64,000 bases of DNA from Thermophagus xiamenensis (GCF_900112795.1 NZ_FONA01000018.1:1-64000), one strand, 5' to 3'; counted from the stretch's first letter, positions 34,353 through 43,848 are shown. A program made the numbers and translations. The notes: a model not told the origin generated them from the sequence alone.

Positions 34353-35681
34353 TTATCTTTTATTAAGAGAGCGTCCAATTCCGAAGTAATCAAACCCTTT
34401 TTCTTCCATTTCGGCAGCATCATAAATATTACGACCATCGAAAACCACTTTATGGTTCATTAACTTGGCCATCACTTTGTAATTGGGGATACGGAATTCG
34501 GGCCATTCAGTTAAGAGTAATAAACCGTCGGCATCTATGAGCACGTCATAAGGATCTTGTCCATACTGTATGGTGTTGCCAAACTCTTTTTTGGCTTCGT
34601 TCATTGCAACGGGGTCGTAAGCCTTTACTTTGGCACCGGCTTGCATCAACTCGTTAATGATAACTTTAGAGGGCGCTTCACGCATATCATCGGTATGTGG
34701 CTTAAAGCTAAGGCCCCAAATGGCAAAGGTTTTTCCTTTTACATCGTCATTAAAGTATTTTTTAACTTTTGTTACCAGGATGCGTTTTTGGTCTTCATTG
34801 ATGTCTTCAACAGCCTGGAGCAACCGCAAATGGTAATTGTATGATTTAGCTGTTCGAATAATGGCTTTAACGTCTTTGGGGAAACAACTACCTCCATAAC
34901 CAATGCCGGGATAGATAAATTTGTTGCCGATGCGGCTGTCACTTCCAATACCTTTCCGTACCATATTAACATCGGCCCCAACCAGTTCGCACAAATTGGC
35001 AATATCGTTCATGAAACTAATTTTTGTGGCCAACATGGCATTGGCAGCATATTTGGTAAGTTCGGCCGAGGGGATGTCCATGAACAATATGGGGTGGTTG
35101 TTTAAAAGGAAAGGTTTATACAGTCGACGAATCACTTTTTCGGCTTCTTCGGAATCGGTACCCACAACAATGCGGTCGGGTTTCAGGAAATCTTCTACTG
35201 CATTACCTTCTTTCAGGAATTCCGGGTTGGAAGCCACGTAAAAGGTTATGTCTACGCCTCGTTTTTCCAACTCTTCGCGTATCGCTTTACGTACTTTTTC
35301 GGCGGTACCAATGGGCACGGTACTTTTGGTAACTACCACCATGGTGTGGTCGAGGTGTTTGCCTATTTCGTGGGCAACATTTAACACGTGACTTAAATCG
35401 GCACTTCCGTCTTCGCCGGGAGGTGTTCCTACTGCGATAAAAATCACTTCAGCCTGGTCAAGGCTTTCTTTCAGGCTGGTGGTGAAATGTAGCCTGCCCT
35501 TTTCAACATTGTTTTTTATCATATTTTCCAGGCCCGGCTCATATATGGGTATTATACCTTTTTTAAGTTTGGATATTTTTTCTTCGTCAATATCCACGCA
35601 TGTAACATTGACGCCTGTATCGGAAAAACATGTTCCTGTTACTAAACCTACGTAACCGGTTCCTACTATCGATATTTTCAT
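34353..35681 (-). CDS. ugd: UDP-glucose 6-dehydrogenase
   Basis: The enzyme oxidises UDP-glucose to UDP-glucuronate with two NAD+. The 442-residue product has the Rossmann motif VGTGYVGLVTG at 5-15, VDIDEEKI, VGTPPGEDGSADL, FLKEGNAVEDF and the catalytic Cys in GYGGSCFPKDVKA (about residue 263), then FKPHTDDMREAPS and FDGRNIYD. Complete and of normal length. First gene of the minus-strand cluster; together with the next gene it makes UDP-xylose from UDP-glucose. Repeats flank it on both sides (34201-34352 and 35716-35788). Confidence 0.96.
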   Translation of the reverse strand: MKISIVGTGYVGLVTGTCFSDTGVNVTCVDIDEEKISKLKKGIIPIYEPGLENMIKNNVEKGRLHFTTSLKESLDQAEVIFIAVGTPPGEDGSADLSHVLNVAHEIGKHLDHTMVVVTKSTVPIGTAEKVRKAIREELEKRGVDITFYVASNPEFLKEGNAVEDFLKPDRIVVGTDSEEAEKVIRRLYKPFLLNNHPILFMDIPSAELTKYAANAMLATKISFMNDIANLCELVGADVNMVRKGIGSDSRIGNKFIYPGIGYGGSCFPKDVKAIIRTAKSYNYHLRLLQAVEDINEDQKRILVTKVKKYFNDDVKGKTFAIWGLSFKPHTDDMREAPSKVIINELMQAGAKVKAYDPVAMNEAKKEFGNTIQYGQDPYDVLIDADGLLLLTEWPEFRIPNYKVMAKLMNHKVVFDGRNIYDAAEMEEKGFDYFGIGRSLNKR

Positions 35682-35715
35682 AGTTTATTGTTAATTTTTA
35701 ATTAGTGGTTCGATC

Positions 35716-35788
35716 TTTAGTCATTAGTCATTAGTGGTTAGCCATTATTTAGTGTAATCAGCACTCATGACATTTCACTAATCACTAA
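35716..35788. repeat. Dispersed repeat, C module only
   Basis: A degenerate C hairpin with TTAGTCATTAGTCATTAGTG on the left and CACTAATCACTAA on the right. No B or A part is recognisable. It lies in the divergent gap upstream of ugd and rpsA. The remaining sequence (35789-36136) has no other supported feature. Confidence 0.7.
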
Positions 35789-36136
35789 AAACATCTTTTA
35801 GCTATGCACTTTTTAAGGATTTTGTCTTAATTCAAAACTCAAAAGTATGAAAAATTATTGCCGGAAGTAAATTTTTTTGTTCAAGAGCAAATATAATTCA
35901 ATGTTTTCAGTTCAAAGTACAGCTTCTGGTTTTAGATAATACTTAAATCAAAGTGCATTAAAATTTGTTCAGAACAGATAGAATTACTCATGGCATTTTA
36001 TTTTAATTGATTGACTTTTTCCCCTTTAAAGACTAAATTTAAGGCCTGTAGAATGAATCGGTTGTTTTGAATGAGTTGGAAAGTCCTATAGATAATTAAA
36101 AAGTTATTTAACGGTGAGAAAATTAGGAGATTATTA

Positions 36137-36166
36137 TTTGTTTTGTAAGAAAAGTTCCTATTTTTG
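36137..36166 (+). promoter_or_regulatory. Promoter of rpsA
   Basis: TTTG at 36137-36140 and TATTTTTG at 36159-36166 with an 18-base spacer form an almost ideal Bacteroidota promoter. The leader after it (about 50 nt) contains a four-codon ORF, ATG TCT AAC CAA TAG, at 36188-36202, ahead of the rpsA start. Confidence 0.75.
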
Positions 36167-36222
36167 CAGCGATTTTCAAACAACATAATGTCTAACCAAT
36201 AGATTTTGCGAGGTTTAATTTA

Positions 36223-38175
36223 ATGGCAGAATTAGAAGGAAAAGAAAACGTACAGGAGCAGGAAAAAGTTTCGGACGTTAACGAAAATGTTGAAAAACAA
36301 GAAGTAAAAAGTTCCGAAATGAGCAAACAAGAGCTCCAAAGAGAAAAACAAAAGTTTGAAACCGTTGAAACAGCTGATGCTGATTTCGACTGGGACAAGT
36401 ATGAAAATGGCGATCTAAGTCATGAAACCGGCGATGTTAAAGCCGAAGATTTAGAGAAACTTTATGACCAAACCCTTTCGCCCATATCCGAAAAAGAGGT
36501 TATTGAGGGTACCGTTATTGCTATGAACAAGCGGGAGGTGGTTATTAACATCGGATTTAAGTCTGATGGTATTGTTAGCCGTAATGAATTTCGGTACAAT
36601 CCTGACTTAAAAGTAGGTGACAAAGTTGAAGTCTATGTAGAAAGTCAGGAAGACAAAAAAGGGCAGCTGGTATTGTCACACAAAAAAGCCAGAGCTTTGC
36701 GCTCCTGGGATCGTGTGAATGAAGCCCTTGAAAAAGACGAAGTTATTAAGGGTTACATCAAGTGCCGTACCAAAGGGGGTATGATTGTTGATGTGTTTGG
36801 TATCGAAGCGTTCCTCCCGGGTTCACAAATTGATGTTAAACCCATCCGGGATTACGATGTATTTGTGGGTAAGACCATGGAATTTAAAGTGGTGAAGATT
36901 AATCCCGAATTCAAGAATGTTGTGGTTTCGCATAAAGCCCTCATTGAAGCTGAACTTGAACAACAGAAGAAAGAAATTATTTCTAAACTGGAAAAAGGTC
37001 AGGTACTCGAAGGAACTGTCAAAAACATCACCTCTTATGGTGTATTTATCGACCTTGGTGGTGTTGACGGACTAATCCATATTACCGACCTGTCATGGGG
37101 TAGAGTATCTCATCCCGAAGAGATTGTACAGCTTGATCAAAAGCTCAACGTTGTAATTCTTGATTTTGACGACGAAAAGAAACGTATTGCCTTAGGATTA
37201 AAACAATTAACCCCGCATCCGTGGGATTCGCTTGATCCCAACCTGAAAGTTGGTGATGTAGTAAAAGGAAAAGTGGTTGTAATGGCCGACTATGGTGCTT
37301 TTGTTGAAATTGCACCCGGCGTGGAAGGTTTAATTCACGTTTCCGAAATGTCATGGTCTCAGCACTTGCGTAGTGCTCAAGACTTCCTTAAGGTTGGCGA
37401 TGAAGTAGAAGCTCAGATATTGACCCTCGACAGGGAAGAGCGCAAAATGTCGCTGGGCATGAAGCAACTGAAGCCTGATCCCTGGGATAATATCGAGGAA
37501 AAATATCCTGTTGGCAGCAAACATAAAGCCAAAGTCCGTAACTTCACTAACTTTGGTGTATTCGTGGAAATTGAAGAGGGGATTGACGGTTTGATTCATA
37601 TTTCAGATCTTTCCTGGACCAAGAAAGTAAAACATCCTGCTGAATTTACCAACGTTGGCGAAGATATCGAAGTAGTTGTTCTTGACATCGACAAGGAAAA
37701 TCGCCGGTTGAGTTTGGGACACAAACAACTGGAAGAAAATCCATGGGATGTTTTCGAATCTATTTTCACAATAGATTCTGTTCATGAAGGAACAATTGTT
37801 GACATTTTCGATAAAGGTGCCGTAATTGCATTACCATACGGTGTAGAAGGTTTTGCAACACCTCGTCATCTGGTTAAAGAAGACGGAACTCAGGCTAAAG
37901 TTGATGAAAAATTGCCATTTAAGGTTATTGAATTCAACAAAGCCACCAAACGTATCATATTGTCGCATTCGCGGGTCTTCGAGGATGAAAAACGTTCTGA
38001 AGAGCAATCGGCAAAAAGTGCACAAGCCAAGAATACTAAAAAAGGTGTTCGTAAGCTTAAAGAAAGTTTGGAAAAAACCACACTTGGTGACATCACCGAT
38101 TTAGCGGCTCTTAAAGATCAAATGGAAGCCTCTGAAAAAAATGATGAAGCCAAGGAACAAAAAAATGAAGAATAG
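36223..38175 (+). CDS. rpsA: 30S ribosomal protein S1
   Basis: S1 binds mRNA on the 30S subunit and helps initiation, which matters where Shine-Dalgarno sequences are weak, as in Bacteroidota. The 650-residue product begins with an acidic, Glu/Lys-rich extension of about 80 residues, then six S1 (OB-fold) domains. Repeat signatures include GTVKNITSYGVFIDLGGVDG, GKVVVMADYGAFVEIAPGVE and AKVRNFTNFGVFVEIEEGID, each followed by IHxSxxSW. A Lys/Glu-rich tail ends the protein. The first two domains are more degenerate (VINIGFKSDGIVSR), as in other S1 proteins, for ribosome docking. The long acidic N-terminal extension is not found in E. coli S1. STAS and rnz follow on the same strand. Confidence 0.95.
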   Translation: MAELEGKENVQEQEKVSDVNENVEKQEVKSSEMSKQELQREKQKFETVETADADFDWDKYENGDLSHETGDVKAEDLEKLYDQTLSPISEKEVIEGTVIAMNKREVVINIGFKSDGIVSRNEFRYNPDLKVGDKVEVYVESQEDKKGQLVLSHKKARALRSWDRVNEALEKDEVIKGYIKCRTKGGMIVDVFGIEAFLPGSQIDVKPIRDYDVFVGKTMEFKVVKINPEFKNVVVSHKALIEAELEQQKKEIISKLEKGQVLEGTVKNITSYGVFIDLGGVDGLIHITDLSWGRVSHPEEIVQLDQKLNVVILDFDDEKKRIALGLKQLTPHPWDSLDPNLKVGDVVKGKVVVMADYGAFVEIAPGVEGLIHVSEMSWSQHLRSAQDFLKVGDEVEAQILTLDREERKMSLGMKQLKPDPWDNIEEKYPVGSKHKAKVRNFTNFGVFVEIEEGIDGLIHISDLSWTKKVKHPAEFTNVGEDIEVVVLDIDKENRRLSLGHKQLEENPWDVFESIFTIDSVHEGTIVDIFDKGAVIALPYGVEGFATPRHLVKEDGTQAKVDEKLPFKVIEFNKATKRIILSHSRVFEDEKRSEEQSAKSAQAKNTKKGVRKLKESLEKTTLGDITDLAALKDQMEASEKNDEAKEQKNEE

Positions 38176-38201
38176 ATTTTTTAATAAAGGGGTGACAAAT
38201 T

Positions 38202-38558
38202 ATGGACTTTAAAATTGACAAACTGGATGGATTTATGGTGGTTAAAGTGTTGAAAGAAAAACTCGACACCAATATAGCCCCCAACCTTAAGTCGGAAATT
38301 GTTTTGCTTTCCGGAAACGGAGAGAAAAACATATTGCTTGATTTGAGTCAATGTAACTATTGTGACTCTTCAGGATTAAGTTCCATACTTGTCGCCAACC
38401 GGTTGTGTAAAAATGCCGATGGAGTGTTTATCATTTCTGGATTGCAACCCGCGGTTGAAAGATTAATAGCGGTATCACAACTCGATACGGTGTTAAATAT
38501 TGCACCTGATGTTGAGGATGGAATCCAAATGATGAGACAATCGATCGGGGAAAAATAA
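38202..38558 (+). CDS. STAS domain protein (anti-sigma-factor-antagonist type)
   Basis: The 118-residue product is a single STAS domain. The phospho-acceptor loop reads CDSSGLSSIL, with Ser56 or Ser57 at the site phosphorylated in SpoIIAA-type proteins. Such proteins switch partner proteins by reversible phosphorylation. No anti-sigma kinase is adjacent, though SiaB-like and HPt proteins occur elsewhere in the window. It lies 26 bp after rpsA and 6 bp before rnz; a STAS gene directly before rnz is common in Bacteroidota, so the pair is probably cotranscribed. Function of the pairing is unknown. Confidence 0.9.
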   Translation: MDFKIDKLDGFMVVKVLKEKLDTNIAPNLKSEIVLLSGNGEKNILLDLSQCNYCDSSGLSSILVANRLCKNADGVFIISGLQPAVERLIAVSQLDTVLNIAPDVEDGIQMMRQSIGEK

Positions 38559-38564
38559 TGTGTA

Positions 38565-39473
38565 ATGGGATTATCTGTCACGATACTTGGCAGTAATTCT
38601 GCACTTCCCACATCCGAAAGAAATCCGACCGCCCAGGTGCTGCGTGCATCCGGGCGGTTTTTTTTGATCGACTGTGGCGAAGGAACGCAGCTTCAGTTAC
38701 GCCGTAATAGGGTACATTTTGGTCGAATCCATCATATTTTTATATCTCATTTACATGGCGACCATGTTTTTGGATTGCCCGGGCTAATTTCATCTTTGGC
38801 CTTGTTGGGTCGTACTGCCGATTTACATGTCTATGCCATGGCCGATTTAGAAAAACTACTAAATCCATGGTTAGACTATTTTTGTAAAAATATGCCATTT
38901 GTAGTGGTTTTTCATGCTGTTGAGCCGGATGTGTCGAAAGTAATTTATGAAGATGAACTTCTGGAAGTAGTTACAATTCCTTTGGAGCATAGGATTCCTA
39001 CTGTTGGTTTTTTGTTTCGTGAGAAACCTAAAGAGCGGAAAATTAACAAGGGAAAGTGTGATTTTTATCAAATACCGCTTCGATGGTTGCCCCGGCTTAA
39101 AAAAGGCGAAGATTTTAATGAGGATGGGCGTTTTATTTCTAATGAGGAACTTACGCTTCCTCCACCTCCAGCAAAAAGTTATGCTTTTTGTTCTGATACC
39201 AGATATAGTGAAAAAATTGTTTCCTTATTGCAAAATGTAGATTTATTATATCATGAGTCCACTTTTTTGACAGATCAGGAAGAATTAGCGGCAAAAACCT
39301 TTCATAGTACTGCCCGGCAGGCAGCATCAATAGCGCATCAAGCCAATGTGGGGAAATTATTGCTGGGCCATTTTTCTTCCCGATACCGTGACCTGGAACC
39401 TTTTCTGGAAGAGGCGCGTGCCGTTTTCGATAATGCCTGGATAGCCACCGAAGGCTCTACTTTTGAGATATAG
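38565..39473 (+). CDS. rnz: Ribonuclease Z
   Basis: RNase Z cuts tRNA precursors at the 3' end when CCA is not encoded. The 302-residue metallo-beta-lactamase protein begins LSVTILGSNSALPT and carries the zinc motif SHLHGDHVFGLPG (residues about 60-72), the AFCSDTRYSEKI segment with a metal Asp, YHESTF and LLGHFSSRY, all typical of the short RNase Z class. The start ATG at 38565 follows the STAS stop by 6 bp, suggesting coupling. The two tRNA-Asp genes in this window encode CCA, so they would not need this activity to create it. Confidence 0.93.
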   Translation: MGLSVTILGSNSALPTSERNPTAQVLRASGRFFLIDCGEGTQLQLRRNRVHFGRIHHIFISHLHGDHVFGLPGLISSLALLGRTADLHVYAMADLEKLLNPWLDYFCKNMPFVVVFHAVEPDVSKVIYEDELLEVVTIPLEHRIPTVGFLFREKPKERKINKGKCDFYQIPLRWLPRLKKGEDFNEDGRFISNEELTLPPPPAKSYAFCSDTRYSEKIVSLLQNVDLLYHESTFLTDQEELAAKTFHSTARQAASIAHQANVGKLLLGHFSSRYRDLEPFLEEARAVFDNAWIATEGSTFEI

Positions 39474-39637
39474 GGGCAGTAGTTGAAGGCTAATCTCTTC
39501 TGACAAAAAATGACAAATGGATAATATCATTTAATAAGTAACTACATGCACTGTTGTTTGAATATGAATGTCGGGGGAAGGGCTGGCCGTTGAAGTTTCA
39601 ATCTGTTGTTTAATAAAAGAAAAAGGTTCAATCTGTT

Positions 39638-39645
39638 TATATTTG
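39638..39645 (+). promoter_or_regulatory. Promoter -7 box for guaA
   Basis: TATATTTG is an exact TAnnTTTG match, 33 bases before the ATG at 39678. It excludes the in-frame upstream TTG at 39606 as start. No -33 box stands out. Confidence 0.6.
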
Positions 39646-39677
39646 CACTGATTTTTAATTCAATTTATTTTATACCG

Positions 39678-41207
39678 ATGCAGGAAAAAATTCTCATTCT
39701 TGATTTTGGGTCTCAATATACACAGTTGATAGCCCGCCGTGTTCGTGAGTTGAATGTTTATTGTGAAATTCATCCGTACAATAATTTTCCCTGGCCCGAT
39801 GAAACGGTAAAAGGTGTTATTCTTTCGGGTAGCCCTTTTAGCGTTCGGGATAAAGAAGCACCAATACCGGACTTGGGTCAAATTAAAGGGAAGTTACCCT
39901 TATTGGGCGTATGTTATGGCGCACAGTTTATGGCTCACCACTATGGAGGAAAGGTAGAAGCATCAGAAACCAGAGAATATGGCCGGGCCAATTTGAAATT
40001 TATTGACCAGACAAATGAGCTGTTCTTTGAAATTGAAAAAGATTCGCAAGTATGGATGTCGCATGGTGATACGATAATAAGACTTCCCGAAAATTATCGG
40101 GTCATTGCCAGCACCGCAGATGTGGAGGTGGCCGGCTATAAAATAGAGGGTGAGCCAACTTATGGTATACAGTTTCATCCCGAAGTTTATCATACTGAAC
40201 AAGGCCTTCAGCTATTATATAATTTTGTTATTGATATATGTGGATGTAAGAGGTCGTGGACCCCGGCTTCTTTTGTAGAAGAGACAGTGGCTTCTTTAAA
40301 ACAGCAAATTGGTAACGACAAAGTAGTTTTGGGCTTGTCGGGGGGTGTCGATAGTTCCGTTGCGGCCATGCTTTTACACAGGGCAATAGGAGAACAGCTG
40401 ACTTGCTTGTTTGTGGATAACGGACTTTTGCGCAAAGGGGAATACGAAAAGGTGCTGGATTCATATAAACACATGGGTTTAAATGTTGTCGGTATAGATG
40501 CACGGGAACGTTTTTTAGGCGAGTTAAAAGGTGTTTCCGATCCGGAGCAAAAACGCAAAACCATAGGTCGGGTATTTATTGAAGTTTTTGATGGCGAGGC
40601 GCAAAAAATTAAAGGCGTCAAATGGTTGGCGCAAGGAACTATTTATCCGGATGTTATTGAGTCCATGTCGGTCAATGGTCCGTCGGCTACGATTAAATCT
40701 CACCATAACGTGGGCGGATTGCCAGAAAGAATGAACCTTAAAGTGGTTGAACCTCTTAAATTGCTATTTAAGGATGAGGTTCGGAAAGTAGGGCAAGAAT
40801 TAAACATTTCGCCCACTATTTTAGGTAGACATCCATTTCCGGGTCCGGGACTAGCCATCCGTATTATTGGTGAAGTTACGGCCGAAAAGGTAGCGCTGCT
40901 TCAGGAAGTGGATAACATCTTTATTGAAGGACTGCGTAAACATGACCTTTACGATAAAGTGTGGCAGGCCGGAGCCATTCTTCTTCCGATTCAGTCGGTA
41001 GGTGTTATGGGTGATGAACGCACCTATGAAAATGTGGTGGCTCTTAGAGCCGTTACATCTACTGACGGGATGACTGCTGACTGGGTGCATCTTCCTTTTG
41101 AATTTTTGGGACGTATATCCAGTGAAATAATTAACCGTGTTAAGGGTGTAAATAGGGTGGTTTATGATATCAGTTCCAAACCACCGGCAACCATTGAGTG
41201 GGAGTGA
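39678..41207 (+). CDS. guaA: GMP synthase (glutamine-hydrolysing)
   Basis: The enzyme aminates XMP to GMP. From the ATG at 39678 it has 509 residues and begins [20 protein letters not shown], the standard start. The class I amidotransferase domain holds the nucleophile Cys79 in GVCYGAQFM and the His/Glu pair in [11 protein letters not shown]. The ATP-pyrophosphatase domain has the PP-loop [12 protein letters not shown] (about residue 222), and the C-terminal dimerisation domain ends in the conserved KPPATIEWE. Complete, single gene with its own promoter box. Confidence 0.97.
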   Translation: MQEKILILDFGSQYTQLIARRVRELNVYCEIHPYNNFPWPDETVKGVILSGSPFSVRDKEAPIPDLGQIKGKLPLLGVCYGAQFMAHHYGGKVEASETREYGRANLKFIDQTNELFFEIEKDSQVWMSHGDTIIRLPENYRVIASTADVEVAGYKIEGEPTYGIQFHPEVYHTEQGLQLLYNFVIDICGCKRSWTPASFVEETVASLKQQIGNDKVVLGLSGGVDSSVAAMLLHRAIGEQLTCLFVDNGLLRKGEYEKVLDSYKHMGLNVVGIDARERFLGELKGVSDPEQKRKTIGRVFIEVFDGEAQKIKGVKWLAQGTIYPDVIESMSVNGPSATIKSHHNVGGLPERMNLKVVEPLKLLFKDEVRKVGQELNISPTILGRHPFPGPGLAIRIIGEVTAEKVALLQEVDNIFIEGLRKHDLYDKVWQAGAILLPIQSVGVMGDERTYENVVALRAVTSTDGMTADWVHLPFEFLGRISSEIINRVKGVNRVVYDISSKPPATIEWE

Positions 41208-41228
41208 TGGGTCCAATACTTCGGATAG

Positions 41229-41247
41229 AGATAATTGTATCTTTTTT
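41229..41247 (+). terminator. Weak terminator after guaA
   Basis: AGATA-ATTG-TATCT forms a short 5-bp stem followed by a T-run, 21 bases after the guaA stop. Short stem, so only tentative. Confidence 0.4.
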
Positions 41248-41250
41248 ATT

Positions 41251-41350
41251 CGTATAAAATTTGTTTAACTCATTGGCCTAATGGAACGCGCATGGCTTAG
41301 CCAAATTTATACATGTCCTTTTGTGGCAAAAGTCGCCATGCTCGTTTCAT
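41251..41350 (-). repeat. Dispersed hairpin repeat A, complete single copy (reverse)
   Basis: An intact A element without B or C: right arm CCTAATGGAACGCGCATGGC, spacer with ATACATGTCCTTTTG, internal hairpin CTTTTG-TGG-CAAAAG, left arm GCCATGCTCGTTTCAT. The two arms pair with only two mismatches in the core, the best-paired copy in this window. The rest of the 387-bp gap holds a perfect 14-bp palindrome, ATATTGGCCAATAT, at 41408-41421. Confidence 0.88.
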
Positions 41351-41594
41351 TTCCCTATGTTTCATTGCAAAGATGTAGGTGAAAGAAGGCGTCAAAAAAA
41401 ACTGTTGATATTGGCCAATATTAGGCTATTCTTAAAAATATTGTTTTGGTGTGTTAACCTCAGTCATACGTCATTGTACAGAGTAAAACAGCAGTATTTT
41501 TGGAAATCTTTTTTACTTGGCATTTAACTCTGGATATACAGAACCTTTTTTGACCTGCAAAGTTTACCAATTTTTACTAAGAATTGTTTGAAAA

Positions 41595-42206
41595 ATGACT
41601 CAATGGTTGTTGCAACACTGGATGGAACTGACTGGTACGGTATTGTCGCTCATATATCTCTATTTTTCGGTTCGTGAAAACATCTGGTTATGGGTTACCG
41701 GCTTTTTCTCTTCACTTTTTTACCTCATTATTTTTTTCCATGAGCGACTTTATGCCGATATGGGGCTGCAGGTTTACTATCTAATCATAAGTATCTATGG
41801 ATGGATAGTCTGGACGATGGGTCGCCAACGGTCGGGAAGGAAAAAGATGCCCATCCGCAAAACCGGAATTAGAAAAGGGCTTATTTTGTTAATTGCGGGA
41901 GGTGGTATTTATCTTATTGTGCTCCTAATACTTTTAAAACTTCCGGCAAAGATTGATATTCCGGCTTCCGATTTGCCCTATTGGGATGCTTTTACCACAA
42001 CTGGCGGCATTGTTGCAACGTGGATGTTGGCCAAAAAATATCTAGAACACTGGTTAATATGGATTATTGTGGATGCAGTAAGCAGTGGAATGTATCTTTA
42101 TAAGGGGTTAAATATTACAGTTTTGCTTTATTTGGTGTATACTGTTGTTGCGGTTGTTGGATATTATGAGTGGCGTCAGAGTATGATAAAAGGGGAGAAG
42201 CTGTAG
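41595..42206 (+). CDS. pnuC: PnuC-family nicotinamide riboside transporter
   Basis: The 203-residue protein has seven hydrophobic segments and the PnuC signature near the C terminus (WMLAKKYLEHWLIWIIVDAV, then GMYLYKGL). PnuC proteins are facilitators that bring in nicotinamide riboside or, in some Bacteroidota, thiamine. Here the next gene is a NadR-like kinase, which traps riboside by phosphorylation, so nicotinamide riboside is the likely substrate. The start ATG at 41595 gives WNWLL-like N-terminal order typical of the family (QWLLQHWMELTGTVLSLIY). No TPP riboswitch is visible upstream. A 14-bp palindrome 174 bases upstream could be an operator. Confidence 0.9.
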   Translation: MTQWLLQHWMELTGTVLSLIYLYFSVRENIWLWVTGFFSSLFYLIIFFHERLYADMGLQVYYLIISIYGWIVWTMGRQRSGRKKMPIRKTGIRKGLILLIAGGGIYLIVLLILLKLPAKIDIPASDLPYWDAFTTTGGIVATWMLAKKYLEHWLIWIIVDAVSSGMYLYKGLNITVLLYLVYTVVAVVGYYEWRQSMIKGEKL

Positions 42207-42239
42207 TGTCAGGTAATTAATTGATTTAATTTGTAATAG

Positions 42240-42767
42240 ATGATTTCAGTAGTAATAACAGGACCTGAATCTACAGGAAAATCGGTATTAACTCAGCAGT
42301 TGGCCAAACATTTTAACGGTTTTGGAGTTAAAGAATATGCACGTCGGTATGTGGAGAATTTAAAGAGACCTTATACATTACATGATGTGGAAGTTATTGC
42401 GCAAAGGCAGATAGAGGAATATAATATTATGAAAGCCAAGGCCGGGGAAAGGCAATTGGTATTTTTTGATACCTTTTTGATAATCACCAAGGTGTGGTTT
42501 GAGGCGGTATTTCAAATTTGCCCTCAATGGCTTCATCATGCCTTGAAAAATATGCACATTGATATGGCATTGCTTTGTTATCCTGATCTGCCATGGGTTC
42601 CCGATGGTGTGAGAGAGAATCCTGACAAACGAGCTTATCTCTATCAAAGATATCTTGAGGAGTTAGAGTTTTATAACATTCCCTACCGGATTGTTAAAGG
42701 AGAGGGGGAAAAAAGGACTGAACGTGCCATTAATTATATTAACAAATTGAAATTTAAACTTCATTAA
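42240..42767 (+). CDS. NadR-like ATPase, probable nicotinamide riboside kinase
   Basis: The 175-residue protein carries a P-loop GPESTGKS at 8-15 and continues KEYARRYVENL, VFFDTFLIITKVWFE and LPWVPDGVRENPDKR, which correspond to the C-terminal ribosylnicotinamide kinase domain of NadR. The adenylyltransferase and DNA-binding domains of full NadR are absent. It would phosphorylate nicotinamide riboside to NMN right after uptake by PnuC, 33 bp upstream. It is followed after 14 bp by a serine acetyltransferase gene, so three genes probably form one transcript. Confidence 0.9.
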   Translation: MISVVITGPESTGKSVLTQQLAKHFNGFGVKEYARRYVENLKRPYTLHDVEVIAQRQIEEYNIMKAKAGERQLVFFDTFLIITKVWFEAVFQICPQWLHHALKNMHIDMALLCYPDLPWVPDGVRENPDKRAYLYQRYLEELEFYNIPYRIVKGEGEKRTERAINYINKLKFKLH

Positions 42768-42781
42768 AAAGGAAAATACTT

Positions 42782-43708
42782 ATGCGCTATATGGAATATC
42801 CCAGGAGATTAAAAGATGTGATTGAAGAGCTATCGAGAGAAGAATCCTATCAATCGGTATGTCATCGGCATCATCCGGATCAACCTATGCCTTCATCCCG
42901 GGTGCTGGGTGAGATTGTGGATTTATTGCGTGAAATAATCTTTCCGGGATATTTTGGAGAATCCTCTACTCGAGCTGAAAGTATTCGCTATTATCAAGGT
43001 GTAAATGTTGAAAAGCTTTATGAATTATTGCGCCAACAAATCTATGCGGGATTATGTTTTGATTGTAAGATGGCGAATCAAAAAGATTTGTGGATGCGGA
43101 AAGAGAAGGCAGCCGAAATCACATTGAAGTTTATTGAAAAATTACCTCAAATTCGGAGGTTGTTAGCTACTGATGTAGAAGCTGCTTATCTGGGTGATCC
43201 TGCGGCGCAAAGCACTGCCGAAGTTATTTTTTGTTATCCGGCTATCCGTGCCATTACTAATTATAGAATAGCACACGCGTTGTTGGAACTTGGTGTGCCG
43301 TTGATTCCGCGCATCATATCTGAGATGGCTCATTCTGAAACAGGGATTGATATACATCCCAGAGCCCGGATTGGCCATCATTTCACCATTGACCATGGGA
43401 CAGGCGTGGTTATTGGGGCCACTTCCATTATTGGCAATCATGTTAAGATATATCAAGGTGTTACTTTAGGGGCAAAAAGTTTTCCGCTGGATGAAAACGG
43501 AAACCCAATTAAAGGCATTGATCGACACCCAATTGTAGAAGATAATGTTATTATTTATGCCCAGGCCACAATTTTAGGACGAATAAGAGTCGGTGCCAAT
43601 TCAATTATAGGTGGAAATGTGTGGTTAACTACCTCTGTGCCACCCAATAGTAAAATTTTGCAGGAAAAATACCGGCATAGTGGTTTTATGGACGGTGACG
43701 GCATTTAA
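42782..43708 (+). CDS. Serine O-acetyltransferase
   Basis: The enzyme acetylates serine at the start of cysteine biosynthesis. The 308-residue product has a long helical N-terminal domain (to about residue 175) and a left-handed beta-helix of hexapeptide repeats. HSETGIDIHPRARIGHHFTI contains the catalytic His region, followed by DHGTGVVIGATSIIG, KIYQGVTLGAKSF and the loop before the C-terminal GRIRVGANSIIGGNVW. The N-terminal domain is longer than in many CysE proteins and resembles the EpsC/SAT class. Cysteine synthase is not next to it. Its place after NAD-salvage genes is unexplained. Confidence 0.92.
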   Translation: MRYMEYPRRLKDVIEELSREESYQSVCHRHHPDQPMPSSRVLGEIVDLLREIIFPGYFGESSTRAESIRYYQGVNVEKLYELLRQQIYAGLCFDCKMANQKDLWMRKEKAAEITLKFIEKLPQIRRLLATDVEAAYLGDPAAQSTAEVIFCYPAIRAITNYRIAHALLELGVPLIPRIISEMAHSETGIDIHPRARIGHHFTIDHGTGVVIGATSIIGNHVKIYQGVTLGAKSFPLDENGNPIKGIDRHPIVEDNVIIYAQATILGRIRVGANSIIGGNVWLTTSVPPNSKILQEKYRHSGFMDGDGI

Positions 43709-43840
43709 TTTATCATGATTTTGATGAATTTGACCAAAAGTTTTTTTGTCTTAGCCAAAAAAGATAAAATAACAAGGGCTTATTTGAATATAAATGATTA
43801 AACTTCGTTGATTTTAAAGACTATAAAAATAATATTTTAA

Positions 43841-43848
43841 TATATTTG
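43841..43848 (+). promoter_or_regulatory. Promoter -7 box for the SiaB/SiaC pair
   Basis: TATATTTG is an exact TAnnTTTG match only 11 bases before the ATG at 43859. With a start point 5-7 bases downstream, translation from 43859 would be nearly leaderless, which makes the second ATG at 43874 a serious alternative. Confidence 0.6.

Noticed and set aside
39606-39677. N-terminal extension of guaA from a TTG codon
   Set aside because: A promoter -7 box at 39638-39645 lies inside it, and [13 protein letters not shown] is the standard GuaA start.
41351-41594. TPP or other riboswitch before pnuC
   Set aside because: I find no THI-box or other known aptamer core; the downstream kinase also favours nicotinamide riboside over thiamine.
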